A DNA stretch of 64,000 nucleotides, taken from Dendrobium chrysotoxum (lineage: Eukaryota > Streptophyta > Magnoliopsida > Asparagales > Orchidaceae). Every line of letters begins with the position of its first letter. Position 1 is the first letter of the stretch. Below the pieces are notes generated by a model. The model was not told where the DNA came from and did no database searches. It saw nothing but the letters and a program-made list of their open reading frames with translations. Location: the NCBI GenBank assembly GCA_019925795.1, contig CM034300.1, positions 37,035,390 to 37,099,389 on the forward strand, in the 5' to 3' direction. Made by a program: the position numbers and the translations under genes. Shown in pieces: positions 22,101-33,639 of the stretch.

Positions 22101-23367
22101 ATAATGAGGAAGAGAAAGATCCCGATTCTTCTGGTTATGAGACTTTATATTTCATGGATAGAGAGAGAGATGAGAGTGTGTTGTTAGTTTTTGTTACTTG
22201 GTTTGTATCATATTTTTCTTTTTTCTTTTTCATTTCTTGATCTGATGATTGTAGTTTCTTGTGATGGATTTGATGATTATGAAAGTCAACTTGGATGTGA
22301 TAGTAGAATGGTGCCTTATGCACTAGCTCTCTTGTTGTTAATATATCACATGTTATGTGTCTTTTTATCTTTTATTTAAGAAGCATGTGTTATTAATTGG
22401 AGTTATCATATGTTTGTATTTACAATTTGAATTTAATCTCCTTATACTTAAAACTTTTTACATTGTCTTATATTAGCATATGTAGTTTTTTATTATTTAT
22501 TTAGCCAAAATAAATATGATAATTAAAAATTATATTAATTTAAGATAATAATAAAACCCTATATTATAGTTTGAATGAGCACTATATTATAATTCATTGT
22601 TTAGAAAACTAAAAATTAACTAACTAAGATCATTTAAGATATTGACTTGTCTTGAATTTATAAGTTAAACATTAATACATTATCTTTGAATTGATATATG
22701 AATAATTAAGGCTAAAGAATAAATATGGGAAACTTAAAATTAGAAATCATGATAACTTGAAATTGAAACTAGTGATCTTATTAAATCCTTATATTAAAAT
22801 AATTAAGATTGCAAGAAGATATAAGCAAAACGTATATTCAAAATCATTAATTATGTACTCCATAAGAATGAAAATAAAAGAAAAGGAAAAGAGCACTAAA
22901 ATGAATATTTGGAGAAAGAAAGAAAAGAAGAAGAGTACATTCAAAAATTGGTGTCAGTTAAAAGCTTAAAGTCCAACTACAACCTTATACTGAAAGTTAT
23001 AAAGGTTAAAGTAAGAAAACTAGTACAAGTGATGATGAACTAATAAAATTATATTTTTAACTACAAACAAATCTAATCTTTAAGCTACACTATTCATTTA
23101 AAGATTTAATAGTCAATGTTATATTCATAACATATAAATTGAAAATAAGCAATGGCAAGGGTGATGGATTAGGATAATAGTTAAGGACTATTTAAACTAA
23201 AATTATAACTTTGGTCATTCCAAATTACTTGTAGACTGTGATATATTATACTACATTTTAGTAATTTTAAATTATCAATTTTTACTTTAGTTATTAAATT
23301 AATCAAAAGTAAATACTTTATTTTTTTATTGCTTAAGGAAAAGTAAGTGTTTAAACTGGGGAGAATT
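22101..23367 (+). other. Athila 3' internal region ending in a polypurine tract
   Basis: AT-rich, no convincing ORF. About 22290-22960 forms the right arm of the inverted repeat with 20813-21500. It ends with GGGGAGAATT (23358-23367), a typical gypsy polypurine tract, directly followed by the LTR start TGTTAAG. Confidence 0.6.
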
Positions 23368-24262
23368 TGTTAAGTGTAAATTATTTATTATATTTTACAT
23401 TTGAATTTTATTAAAAATATATTATTTTAGTCATTTTTTTACACAAAATACTCAAAATGGCTCAAAATACAAAGTATCACATAGCGTCGTGACACCGGAT
23501 GAAATAACTCCATTGTGTTTAAATCAACTTCGCCAAAGTGCCATTTTTGGACATTGTAGTACCATCCTTTCTATTTGAGAGTACTATAGTGGCATCAAAG
23601 GCAGTGCCACTTCATTAATAACACCATTGTGTGAAAGTTTGATAGGGATGTTAAGCTCTGATGAACTAGTCCCGAGACTAACCAAGAGGGGGGGTGAATT
23701 GGTTATTTAAAAAATTCGTGAGCAACAGGAAAAATCTTTTCAATAATTTACAGCGAAAATAAGTAAACACAGAACTGAAAAGATCAACCATAGATTTCAC
23801 CCAAGCAGATAATAACAGAAAGGTAAAGTACAGAAAATAATCAGAAAGAACACACCAGATTTTATAGTAGTTTCGATCAACTTGACCTATGTCCACTCCC
23901 CGGAGCCTCCCCTCTGAGTATTGCACTAACACAAAAGTGACTCTCCTTCTGCTCCCATAGCAAGGCAGAGAAGCCTGTACGAAACTCCTTTCCACCAACC
24001 CGGTGAGGTAGAGAACCTGAACTCCTTTCACTTCCTCCTGAAGCGGGTAGAGAACCCGGACTCCTTTCGCTTCCTCCTGAAGCATGCAGAGAACCTGAAC
24101 TCCTTTTGCTTCCTCTTGAAGCGGGCAGAGAACCCGGATCTTCTTGCGAACGATCCTCCCACAGAAAACACCGACAAGATAAGAGACGACGAACGGAGAA
24201 GATGACTCTGATCCTTGCTTGGAGCAACCTTTGTGAATCCCTCACAAACTCCCCCTCACAAG

Positions 24263-24296
<34 letters not shown>

Positions 24297-26530
24297 AAGC
24301 TCTCTCTCTCAAGGTTTCTCTGGAAAGGAAAGTGGCAAAAGATTTTTCTTGTTGGAAGAAAAAGATCTTTTATAGGAGGGCTCAAAATTTGATCTAAATC
24401 TCAACTGGTTGGCCAATATCATCCAGGATGATCGTTATCATCCTGTACAATCAGTTCAAAATCACATGTTTCAGCCTGGACGATCTGGCTCTTCTGGACG
24501 ATTAGTAGAAAAAAGTTGTTCAGATCATCCCGTACGATTCTGTGATTGTCCAGGACGATTAGTGTAAATCTGGAATTTCATCCAGAAGATTGCTCTGGTC
24601 GTCCAGAGGAACCTGTGCTGGACGATCTCAAAATGACTTTACCATCCAGGACGATATGTCTATCATCCTGTACGATTAGTTCAAAAAGTGCCAAAATCAT
24701 CCTGAGCACCGCTCTGGACGTACAGGTGAAACATGCAGGATGATTTCAAAATGACTTGATCGTCTGGGATGATATGGGTATCATCCCGTATGATTAGTTC
24801 AAAATCGGGATTATGATTCTGCACACAACTCTGGACGTACAGGTGAAAGGCACTAGACGGTTAGGATTTTTAACGCATCGTCACGTACGATCCTATGATC
24901 ATCTGGGATGATATGATCGAATCAATCAGACCTTAATTACTTTCTTTAATCACCAGACTAATTTAGGCATGATTGTAATGGATCATCCAGAATGATACAT
25001 GTATCTTCCGGGACGATCAGATCAAATCTCTAAAAATAAAACTTGCCTAACTTAATCTGGCAGCTGAGAATTTTTTATTTTAGCCTATTATCTTGTACGA
25101 TCAATAGATTGTCCAAGACGATCTGCTTAATCAGACAGACTTAACTTGGTCGCCCTAATTAGATTTTCTATTTTTACTGGATCGTCCAGGACAATGTGGA
25201 TATCGTCCAGGATAATCAGAACAAAAAATTGAACTAAAACTCTAATTCACTAAACTCTCCCTCTGAGTGTGTGTATCTGTGTAAGGTTACTTAGCTAGGA
25301 GATCAGTTACATTACATTTAACTCAAGAAAGGGAAAATATTACATTTGGACACACTTGGACCCGATCTTGAGTTGGCTTGAGTTGCTTTTGATCTTTTGT
25401 ACCTGAAATGGGTTAGCTAAGCAAAACAGAATACAAACATGTTTGTCATCATCAAAACTATACTTTTTGAATCCAGATTTGCAACATTGTGTTGAAGATT
25501 CAGCTTCGCAGTGCTAGGTTCTTAGGAAAATGAATGTCGCAATGCTACAATTCAAATATCTTAGCGTCAAAAATTCTACATGGGCGCCGTAGTGCTTAGA
25601 TTTTCAGAGAACTATGGCATAGAAATTAGAACTTCTTAGAGCCAATATTGACATAAAGAAAGGATACGGCTGTTTAATTAGAAACCATTCCACATCATCA
25701 AGCATCACATCAGAGCAAGCTTGTCAGTGTTTAGGCACTAATTTAATTTTAAGTATCGCAACACCACCTTATCAAGCTTCGTAGTGCTTAAGGCTATTTT
25801 TGTGCTTTCCTATAAATAAATGTGCAGATCTGTTTGTAAAGGTGTTCAGTAACTTGGGTAAAATTCAATAAATCTAAGAGAGGCTAGGGAAGTGAAAGAT
25901 ACAATCTCTATGAGAGTTTAGCCTATATTTGTATAAGTAAGTATGAAAGTGGAGGAAGAAGGAGTGTAGAGATACTGTGATCCTTCCTGGTGATAAAATT
26001 CTACTACTTCTCTTATACTTTGATTCTTCTATGAAAATAATGAAAATGAGTTTGTTTGTTATTTATTCTATATTTAGCTATATATCTCTTATTTTCAAAT
26101 CATGATGTAAAGAGCATATTAAATTCTAATGTAGACTCTTATACTGTATAGAATTTATGGTAATTTTTAATATATCATTCTATTCATTTAAAACATATAA
26201 TGGTCATTTGTGTAGTTAAAACTTAGTGTGATGTATAGCTTCGATAGAGGAATGTAAGAATAATTAAAAGAATTGAGATAGAAAGTTAGCACGTCCAAAC
26301 ATAGGATGTTTGAATATTCTAGGTTTTATAGTGATATTAAAACTCTAAGAGGTCAGCAAATATCCTTTTCACTCCTACAAGCTTGACAGAGATTTTGAGA
26401 TGCATATGCTTTAATCCTCATCAAAAATTAAGGAAAAATATAATACTTACGTGCATAAATCCAAAATATTTTATTAAAATTGTATCAGTATTTTACTTAT
26501 TTTTATTCAATGGTAAGAACTCAAAAATAT
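23368..26530 (+). repeat. Athila-type 3' LTR, interrupted by a solo LTR
   Basis: Starts TGTTAAGTG after the polypurine tract. Native parts are 23368-23631 and 25487-26530, joined across the solo LTR whose TTGTG duplication restores the empty site. The promoter-proximal part has many AGTGCY-like motifs. TTCCTATAAATAAATG (about 25807) is a good TATA box. The LTR is cut at 26530 by the LINE tail. From about 25800 to 26530 it aligns by eye with 54400-55200 (shared CATATAATGGTCAT/GTGTAGTTAA, ACTTATTTTTATT segments). Confidence 0.68.
23632..25486 (-). repeat. SIRE-type solo LTR with target duplication TTGTG
   Basis: TG at 23632 and CA at 25486, flanked by TTGTG at 23627-23631 and 25487-25491. 1855 bp, the same length class as the LTRs at 28629, 38446 and 52242, and the same architecture: dyad array (about 24415-25225), TATA box CCTATAAAA (complement of 24367-24375) and 39-bp tandem repeats at about 24000-24140. 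No internal sequence remains, so it is a product of LTR-LTR recombination. Its reading frames (e.g. complement of 23877-24245) are repeats and not genes. Confidence 0.9.
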
Positions 26531-26589
26531 CATTTTTTTTGAAAGTTTGCAAATCACATTAAATAGAAAATGGAAAGATACTAGGTACT

Positions 26590-28628
26590 AAATGATAGCT
26601 AACATATCATAATCCTTCCTAACCAAGTCAACAAAATATGGAGGAAGAACATTATCAACAAAAACATCCCAAAAAAATCACTTAATAGGGCATAATGAGA
26701 ACATAAATCAGCCACACTATTGTTATCTCTAGAAACAAATTGAAAAATAACATTCTTAAAAATTTCTAAAAAAGAAAAATCCAACCTATTAATACTTTTA
26801 TGAACATCTTTGGTCTTTAGAATTGATTGTAGCAACAAGTTGATAATGTTAACATTATCACCTTCAATAATGATACCTTTCTTATCAATCATCCAATCTT
26901 GAATTCTATCTTTAAAATAAAAAATTGTAATTAATTTTAGAAGGTGATATTGTTAACATTCTGAAGATAGAATTCAAGATCATCTAACACACCTTTAGGG
27001 ATCAGGAAGTGATTCATAATAAATATAGGAATAGATGAAAAAGCAATTTTGATCAGCAATATTCTTCCAGCCAATGAAAGTGAGCGGGAACTCCAAGTAT
27101 AAAGTCTTCCCATAGCCTTATCCAACACATTTTGATAGTCTACAGCTTTAAGTCTTTTAATAAACATCTTAACACCTAAATAAGTAATATCAACAACTTC
27201 ACAATATCTCAGAACTTCATTAATTTTTCTTCTTCTTCTTGAAGAAAAAAGTTTACCATATATCACCATAAACTTATTAAGATTAATATGTTGTCCTATC
27301 CAACTGCAATACTCCATCAGAATTTTATTAATAATATTCGCATTACTCCTTGAGGCTTCTCCAATAAGAAGAACATCATCAGCATATAGAATATGGGAAA
27401 CCTTTTCAGTATTTGGAGCAATTCTAATTCCAAGCTTCTTTCTTTCTTCATGTATTTCTTTAGAAACTAATTTTAAACATAAAATAAATAGAGACGAAGA
27501 TAATGGACATCCTTATATAAAATCACATTTAGCATGTATCCATTTACTTTTCCTTTTATTAATTATGATTAAGAAATTTGGATGACAAACACATTACAAA
27601 ATTAAGTTTATCATCTTCAGCGAAAAGCCCATAGCATATAAAATCTGATTTAAAGTATCCCAACACATATTATCGTATGCTTGCTCCATGTCTAGTTTAA
27701 TTAGCATAAACCCTAGCTTTGCTTTATGAAATATGAATTTATTTAGAATCTCCTGAGCTAATAAGCAATTATCTGAGATAGATCTTCCTGGGACAAAAGC
27801 ACATTATTGTTCAGAAATAATAAGAGGAAGGCAATTCTTCAATCTATTTAAAATCATTCCGTCAATAATTTTATAGATTGTTAAACACAAGCTGATAGGT
27901 CTGAATTTAGTTAATTCAGTGGCATTTGGAACTTTAGGAATCAGAACAACCAAAGTTTCTTTCCAATAATTAGGCATAATACCCAAAGTATAGAAATTGT
28001 CCACAGCGTTCCAAACTTCTTTCTTGACAATGCTCCAAATAAATTTTAAAAATAGGCATTAACACCATCAATACCAGGCGATTTATTATTATCCATCTTC
28101 ATGAAAGTAGAATAAAGTTCTTTATGAAAATCTAATAACAAAGCCCTCTTCAAATCTTCATTCAATTGTTGCTCAGCATGAAAGTTGGCTAATCATTTAG
28201 AAAACATTGCTTTTTTTATTTGTTTTGAAAAAAATTCACAAAGGCTGACTGAATTCCATCAATATTATTTTCAATTGCTCCATTTGAATCAATAATTTGA
28301 TTTATTATATTCCCATTTCTTCTGGCTGTAGCATAAGCATGAAAAATCTGAGTGTTTTGATAACCATCTTCCAACCATTGTGATTTGGAACGTTATATTC
28401 ACCAAGTTGCAAGTCTAGCAAGAGTAATATTCAACTCATGAACTTTAATCCTCATTTCTAAAATCTTATTTGGATTCAGACCATCAATACTACTTTCCTC
28501 TTCTTGTAATAATAAAAATTCTCTTTGCAACATTATTTTAAGGTTCTTCAGCTCTTTTAACTTATTCTTACTCCAAAAGAATAAATGTTTAAGAGATCTA
28601 TTAACTTTCCTTCTAAGAATATATGAGG
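26590..28628 (-). pseudogene. LINE ORF2: reverse transcriptase and RNase H part
   Basis: Order on the minus strand: a linker (LKHLFFWSKNKLKELK-like), RT fingers with KETLVVLIPKVPNATELTKF then RPISLCLTIYKIIDG (27804-28004), a QCAFVPGRSISDN-like strand, the catalytic YADDVLL (about 27366-27386), the thumb (LSLAGRILLIKIAFSSIP, 26937-27317), and an RNase H-like end GIIIEGDNVNII...DNNSVADLCSHYA (26599-26892). The catalytic aspartates of YADD are kept. Frameshifts separate the open pieces. The upstream endonuclease part is across the inserted element at 40318. It would nick target DNA and prime reverse transcription from the LINE RNA tail. Confidence 0.85.
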
Positions 28629-30508
28629 TGAAAGTTCGTTAGGGTTGTTAAGCCCTTATGAACTAGTCCCAAGGCTAATCAAGAGGGGGGTGAATTGGTA
28701 TTTTAAAAAACCTTACACAAACATAAAAATATTTTTGTCCTTTTGAATATTTTAAAACACAACCAGTTAAAGTGGAAAAAGATAATCATAATTAGATATT
28801 TCAACAAAAGATCAGATTATAGAAATATGTGGAAATTAAAATGCAGAAAAATAAATGAAAAGAGCACACCAGATTTATAGTGCTTTGATCAACTTGACCT
28901 ATGTCCACTCCTCGGAGCCTCCCCTCCAGGTATTGCACTAAAAACTATAGTGACTCTCCTTTTGCTCCCACAGTAAGCTGGAGAAGCCCTTACAAAATCT
29001 TTCCACCGTCACTAGTGAGGAAGAGAACCTTGACTCCTTTTGCTTCCTCCTGAAGCAGGCAGAGAACCCCAACTTCTTTTTCTTCCTCCTAAAGTAGGCA
29101 GAGAACCTAGAATCCTTTTGCTTCCTCCTGAAGTAGGCAGAGAAACCCAACTCCTTTTGGTTCCTCCTGTAGCAGGAACAGAACCAAGATCTGATGCTAA
29201 TAATCATCTCTCTAGAGCCACCACGGAACCAATGATGAAGTAGGAAGATGACGATCAAATCCTTGCTTGGAGCAACCTTCATGAATCCCCTCACAAACTC
29301 CCCCTTATAAGATCCTCTCTATCTCTCCCAAACTCTCCTTTTCCTCTAAGCTCTCTTGGAGTGGGAAAACCAGCAGAAGAATGCTGAAGAGAAGTTTAGA
29401 AAGCTTAAATAGAAGGCCTAAAAAATTTTCCTAAAATTCAACTTGCCGACTACATCATCCAGGAAGATCTGTCAATCGTCCTATATGATTAGTACAAAAT
29501 CAACCATTTCGCTAGGATGATTGCCATTATCTAGATGATCAGAAGAAATACTTTCTACATATCATCCAGGATGATTTTACGATCGTCCGGGATGATTATT
29601 TCAATTTGAGTGGAAAATGACAAATCATCCAGACAAATATTTGGGACGTCCAGGATGATATCCTGGATGATCAGACGAGAATAAGGGTTTTCATCCTGGA
29701 TGATTTCACAATCATCCAGAACGATCAGTTCATTTTGAGTGGTAATCAACAAATCGTCCTACACAATATTTGGGACGTCCAAGATGATATCATGGACGAT
29801 CAGAAGAAAATCATGGTTTTTATCCGGGATGATTGGAGATCATCCCATAAAATATAAAGGATTGCCCGGGATGATAGGGACGATCGTCTTGTATGATGTG
29901 ATTGATCAATTAAACCATAATTAGTCTCCTAATCATGGGATTATTTTTGGCAAAATTGTAATGAATCATCCAGGATAATATAGGATCGTCCTGTATGATC
30001 AGAACAAAATTCTAAAAATAAAAAATTCCATAAAATGTGTTTGGCGACAGATTTATGAATTTGTACCGATCATCCTGTATCATAAAATATCATCCAGGAT
30101 AATAAGTTAATGAAACTTAATAAATAGGGATGCCCTATTTAGGGTTTCTATTTTGAAATAATCGTTTAGGACAATTTTGGATCATCCTGTATGATATGCT
30201 CAAAATTCAAGAAATTCTCAAACTCACCAAATTTCTCCCCTCAATGTGTGTGTGCAAGGTTACTTAACATCAGAATTCATCTTATTACATTTGACTCAAG
30301 AAAAGGCAAAAACTATTGGAATTTAAACTTACAGACTGACTCAATCCTAGTCTACCCAATCTTGAGCTGGCATGAATTGCAATTGACTTTGTGAACCTGA
30401 AAAGTTAGTAGGCATGGGCAACTAAAATAGATGTGCAATTGTAATAGTAGAGAAGCATGAATGTTTGATATCATCAAAACTACAGTGCTTGAATCTAGAT
30501 TTGTAACA
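28629..30508 (-). repeat. 3' LTR of the 11.7 kb SIRE-type element
   Basis: 1880 bp. In element sense it starts TGTTACAAATC (from 30508) and ends AACTTTCA (28629). Dyad array about 29455-30200, TATA-like CTATTTAA (complement of 29405-29412), then four copies of a 39-bp-class repeat at about 29015-29180. Confidence 0.92.
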
Positions 30509-30522
30509 ATCTCCCCCTTTTT
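30509..30522 (-). other. Polypurine tract
   Basis: Complement reads AAAAAGGGGGAGAT directly before the 3' LTR start TGTTAC. This is the plus-strand primer for reverse transcription and is intact. Confidence 0.88.
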
Positions 30523-30779
30523 GATGATAGCAAACATTTATTAGATAATTTCAAATCAAGTAGATAAAAAAATTGAAACACAAAGTAAAAAAATAATATA
30601 AGCAAAGCAAAGCAAATTTTACCAACACAGGAAAATAGTACAATACTAATAACACTAAACACTAACAACACAACTCTCCCTTTTGACATCACATAAAGGA
30701 GAAAACAGAAAGGCAACCACTAAAAAGAACATAGAACAGAAACAAGTATAAACTAAAAAACAAACACACAAAAAATTAG

Positions 30780-31833
30780 AAAGATAAACTCTGATCATTT
30801 GGAGGTGGTGGTGGCTAAAAGAGTCTATGAATGGAAGCAAACTACTCTCCAAACCAAGCCATATCCTGGTCATGCTGCTGCTACTATTTAGCTATATAGG
30901 CATCAAAATGAGTAACATCTTTGTGTGATGCTGCTCCTGTGTAGCTATGTAGGAGTCAAACCTGGCTCCCACTAGTCGAACCTGTGTACCAGTTGATCAA
31001 TCTGAGGTTGTTGGTTTATAGGGGCAGGTACAGGAGTAGGACCTTCCTCTTCTTCCCCAGGCTCCTCATGCTCATGGGTATGATGAGTACTATGGAGGAT
31101 ATGGAAGGAGCTATATGAGTAGAAGATCGGATGGTGATCAGGTGGAGTAGGAAATTAAAGGTTATATTTTGATTCAAGAGTATATGTAATTATGTTGCCA
31201 AGTGCTTGATGTATCGAATAATAAGATTAGCAGCATTAAATTGGCAGTTCATCATGATATAGTAGGTGGTGAGTGAAAGGATGGGAGTGATGTGGATCCT
31301 ATCTCCAGCTTTTGGAATTACTGAGTTGTGAAGGCTGTGCTGGATTGTGTGTGTATTATTAACTAGGGAACTAACAGATGAGTCATGAAAAGGTGCATTA
31401 GTTTCCCTAAGAGTGGTGTTGACACAGGTCTAGTTGAAGTTAGAATCAGAAACTAGAAGATGGAGCTTGTTCCCAGTAGTGGATGAAGAAATTCATAAAA
31501 ATTTTGATATGTTATTTCGACAGGACGTTAATTAACGTAGGACTAGAGGGAGTAGAAATCAGCATTGAAATGGAGACTTGCAAAAAACTCAAAGAGGAGT
31601 TCAAAATTAAAAGGGAAAGCCAGAGTGAGAATGAAAGTCAGTGTGGTGTTGGCGAAGTGGTGTAATACCTAAAAATTTAGGGTGGCTTGATTGATGATTC
31701 TTGAGGGGTTTATGCCAACAGATTTGAAACGGGCATATACTGCTTCATCAGCAGCTTAAGTGAAGTGAGGATCGACAGTGCTCCTAGACAAGCTTCCTGC
31801 AAGTGCACGCGATCTTTTGCCACCGCCAACCAT
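30780..31833 (-). pseudogene. Additional ORF after pol (SIRE-type third gene)
   Basis: From ATG at 31833: MVGGGKRSRALAGSLSRST, then AADEAVYARFKSVGINPSRI, a region with FASLHFNADFYSLQSYVN and RPVEITYQNFYEFL, TYTLESKYNL, a Pro/Glu/His-rich stretch (HTHEHEEPGEEEEGP), and, frameshifted, a C-terminal part with WR-VVCFHS/IDSFSHHHLQ. The layout resembles the plant retrotransposon-associated family annotated as putative plant transposon protein, not a classical envelope; no signal peptide or clear membrane helix is visible. That family call is from memory of its layout. The same gene, with the same three TAG stops, is at 44667-45550. A dyad array and TATA-like box lie just upstream. Function unknown. 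Confidence 0.6.
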
Positions 31834-31900
31834 ACGAAGGAGTGGAGACCTTGAGTGAGAGAGGAGTTAGAGATTGTAGTGAAAAATAAGGCCTCAAGGG

Positions 31901-31912
31901 CTATTTAAATAG
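31901..31912 (-). promoter_or_regulatory. TATA-like palindrome CTATTTAAATAG before the additional ORF
   Basis: A 12-bp perfect palindrome, 68 bp upstream of the ATG at 31833 and directly downstream (element sense) of the dyad array. LTRs of this family have CTATTTAAG at the matching place after their arrays. In the sister element the same site reads CTTTTTAAACAG (complement of 45618-45629). Confidence 0.5.
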
Positions 31913-31914
31913 TT

Positions 31915-32325
31915 TTAAGAATATCATCCAGGATAATCATGGGATCATCTAGAATGATCAGAGCATTTATAATCATCCAGGTCAAAAAGGGGGTCATATC
32001 ATCCAAGATGATCAGATATCATCCAGAATTATTAGACACAGGCGATCATCCCGAGGAGTCATTCTGGACGATCATTGACAAAAAGTATCATCCAGGATGA
32101 TGAGGTGGATCATCTAGGAGAATTCGTATTAATAGATCATACTAACCAAATTTAAATCGTCTAGCACATTTTCAACGTGGATTTTATAGGACGAACAGGT
32201 GGATCGTCCAGGATGATTACTAATAATTGGCTCAAATCAACCATTAGATGTGTGATGAGAGGTGATTTGATCATATCGTCCAGGATGATGTAGATCATCC
32301 AGACGATGTGAACAAAATTTGGAAA
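31915..32325 (-). promoter_or_regulatory. Internal copy of the ATCRTCC/GGAYGAT dyad array
   Basis: About a dozen short dyads such as ATCATCCAGGATGAT and ATCGTCCAGGATGAT, with linkers GATCAG and GATTAG, in 410 bp. This is the same motif set as in the U3 of the flanking LTRs but in the internal region, ahead of the additional ORF. It has a counterpart at about 45640-46045. Confidence 0.65.
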
Positions 32326-33639
32326 GATTGAATGATGGAGAGGAATGATCAGAGGGTTCAGAAATAAAAAAAATTCAAATCAAAATACCAGGAAAAAATA
32401 AAATAAGGAAATAACCAACGAAAACAAAAAATAAAAAACAAAGTTTTTTTTTATTTTGAATCGATCACTCTAGTAAAGGAGAATTTTTCCTACAATTTAA
32501 ATTCAAAAGCTAATAAGAAGAAATTAACGATATTGAAATCCAGAAAAAGTTGAAAAATTGATTTTTATAAACCCTACCTCAGACACCTTACAGGTTCAAC
32601 TTCCTTTTAACACAAATTTGATTCAGAAGAAATAAAATTTGATAAGAAAAACTGATCCTTCAAACTTTGTTCCAGAAAAATATCTAATAAAATAGTATTA
32701 GAAACTAAAAATTCAGAAATCATGATTTTCAATCTCAAGTGCTTGAAAATGCCAAGTGGCATACAAATTCTTCTAAGATTTTTAAGGATTTGAAAGGCGA
32801 GGAAGCTTGTTTCTTTGTGGGCTCATTTTATGCCTCTTTTTTCAATTATTTGCCACACTTTATGCATCTTTTGATTTTTGATACACTTTGTGTATCTTGC
32901 ATTTAATTACCAAATATTGCACATCTTTTCAGTGTTGGCTCATTTTGTGCCTCTTTTTCATTTGATTAGCTCACTTTGTGCATCTTTTGCAAGCTTTTTT
33001 TCTTTCAACACCTCTAAAAAATTCTAAGTTGTGAGATTATTTTCCATATGTAAGAGAAAAAAAGCTCACTCTCTTAGTTTAGGAAGAGTAAACCATAAAA
33101 TAGAATCATTCTCATACGATGACTGCAATCACCTAATTAAGAAAATATGAAAGTGATTCAATGATTTGGAACACTACTCGTATGAGATATATTACTGTAG
33201 GAAGATAAAATAGATCTCTATTTCAAAGTCTAACTTTTTAATTTTGAAAAATATTGTGATTTAAAAAGAAGAATACACCATTAAATGAGTTAGAGGAAAA
33301 GAAATAATCATTAATGTTTCTTCCTTTAACTATTTTAGAGGTGTCAATCACTGCTTACAAGCTTCTAAATAAAACACAAAAAATCTCATTTAGAAATCAA
33401 GTTCATCAGCAGTAGTGAGCAGTCATCTAATTCTGAAGAAAATAAACAGGAAATCAAAAACCAAAGGAAAGCACATAAAAATAAATATACAAATCAAACA
33501 AACAACAACAAATAAAAAAATGAGGAAAATCAGCAAGAAATCAAAAAACATATAAAAAATAGACAAACAAATTAAACAAAAACTAAGTACTAAAACATAA
33601 ACAGAGAGCATCAATGTCAAGTATGAATATTTATTACAC
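32326..33639 (-). other. Non-coding spacer between RNase H and the internal array
   Basis: AT-rich, no coding signal. The hydrophobic frame at 33423-33620 is a poly-A/T artefact. At 32815-32995 the AAAAGA(T/G)GC(A/G)CAAARTG motif is repeated four to five times, as at 4195-4345 and 46545-46715. Confidence 0.6.

Noticed and set aside
22135..22379. Short frames on both strands after the Athila integrase
   Set aside because: No conserved motif; they lie in AT-rich Athila 3' sequence.
23877..24245. Ser/Gly-rich frame GSLPASGGSERS repeated
   Set aside because: Arises from the 39-bp minisatellite in the LTR; neighbouring LTRs break the frame and no start context or domain supports a gene.
26524..26534. 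AAAATATCAT at both LINE ends as a firm target duplication
   Set aside because: Only about 10 bp, very AT-rich, and the LINE 5' end cannot be defined independently; kept only as a candidate.
29455..30200. ATCRTCC dyads as a CRISPR array or tRNA/ncRNA hairpins
   Set aside because: Repeats are 7-15 bp, spacing is irregular, and they lie in LTR U3 of plant retroelements.
33423..33620. Hydrophobic 65-codon frame resembling a membrane protein
   Set aside because: Comes from an A/T-rich spacer; the sister element has no matching open frame at 47200.
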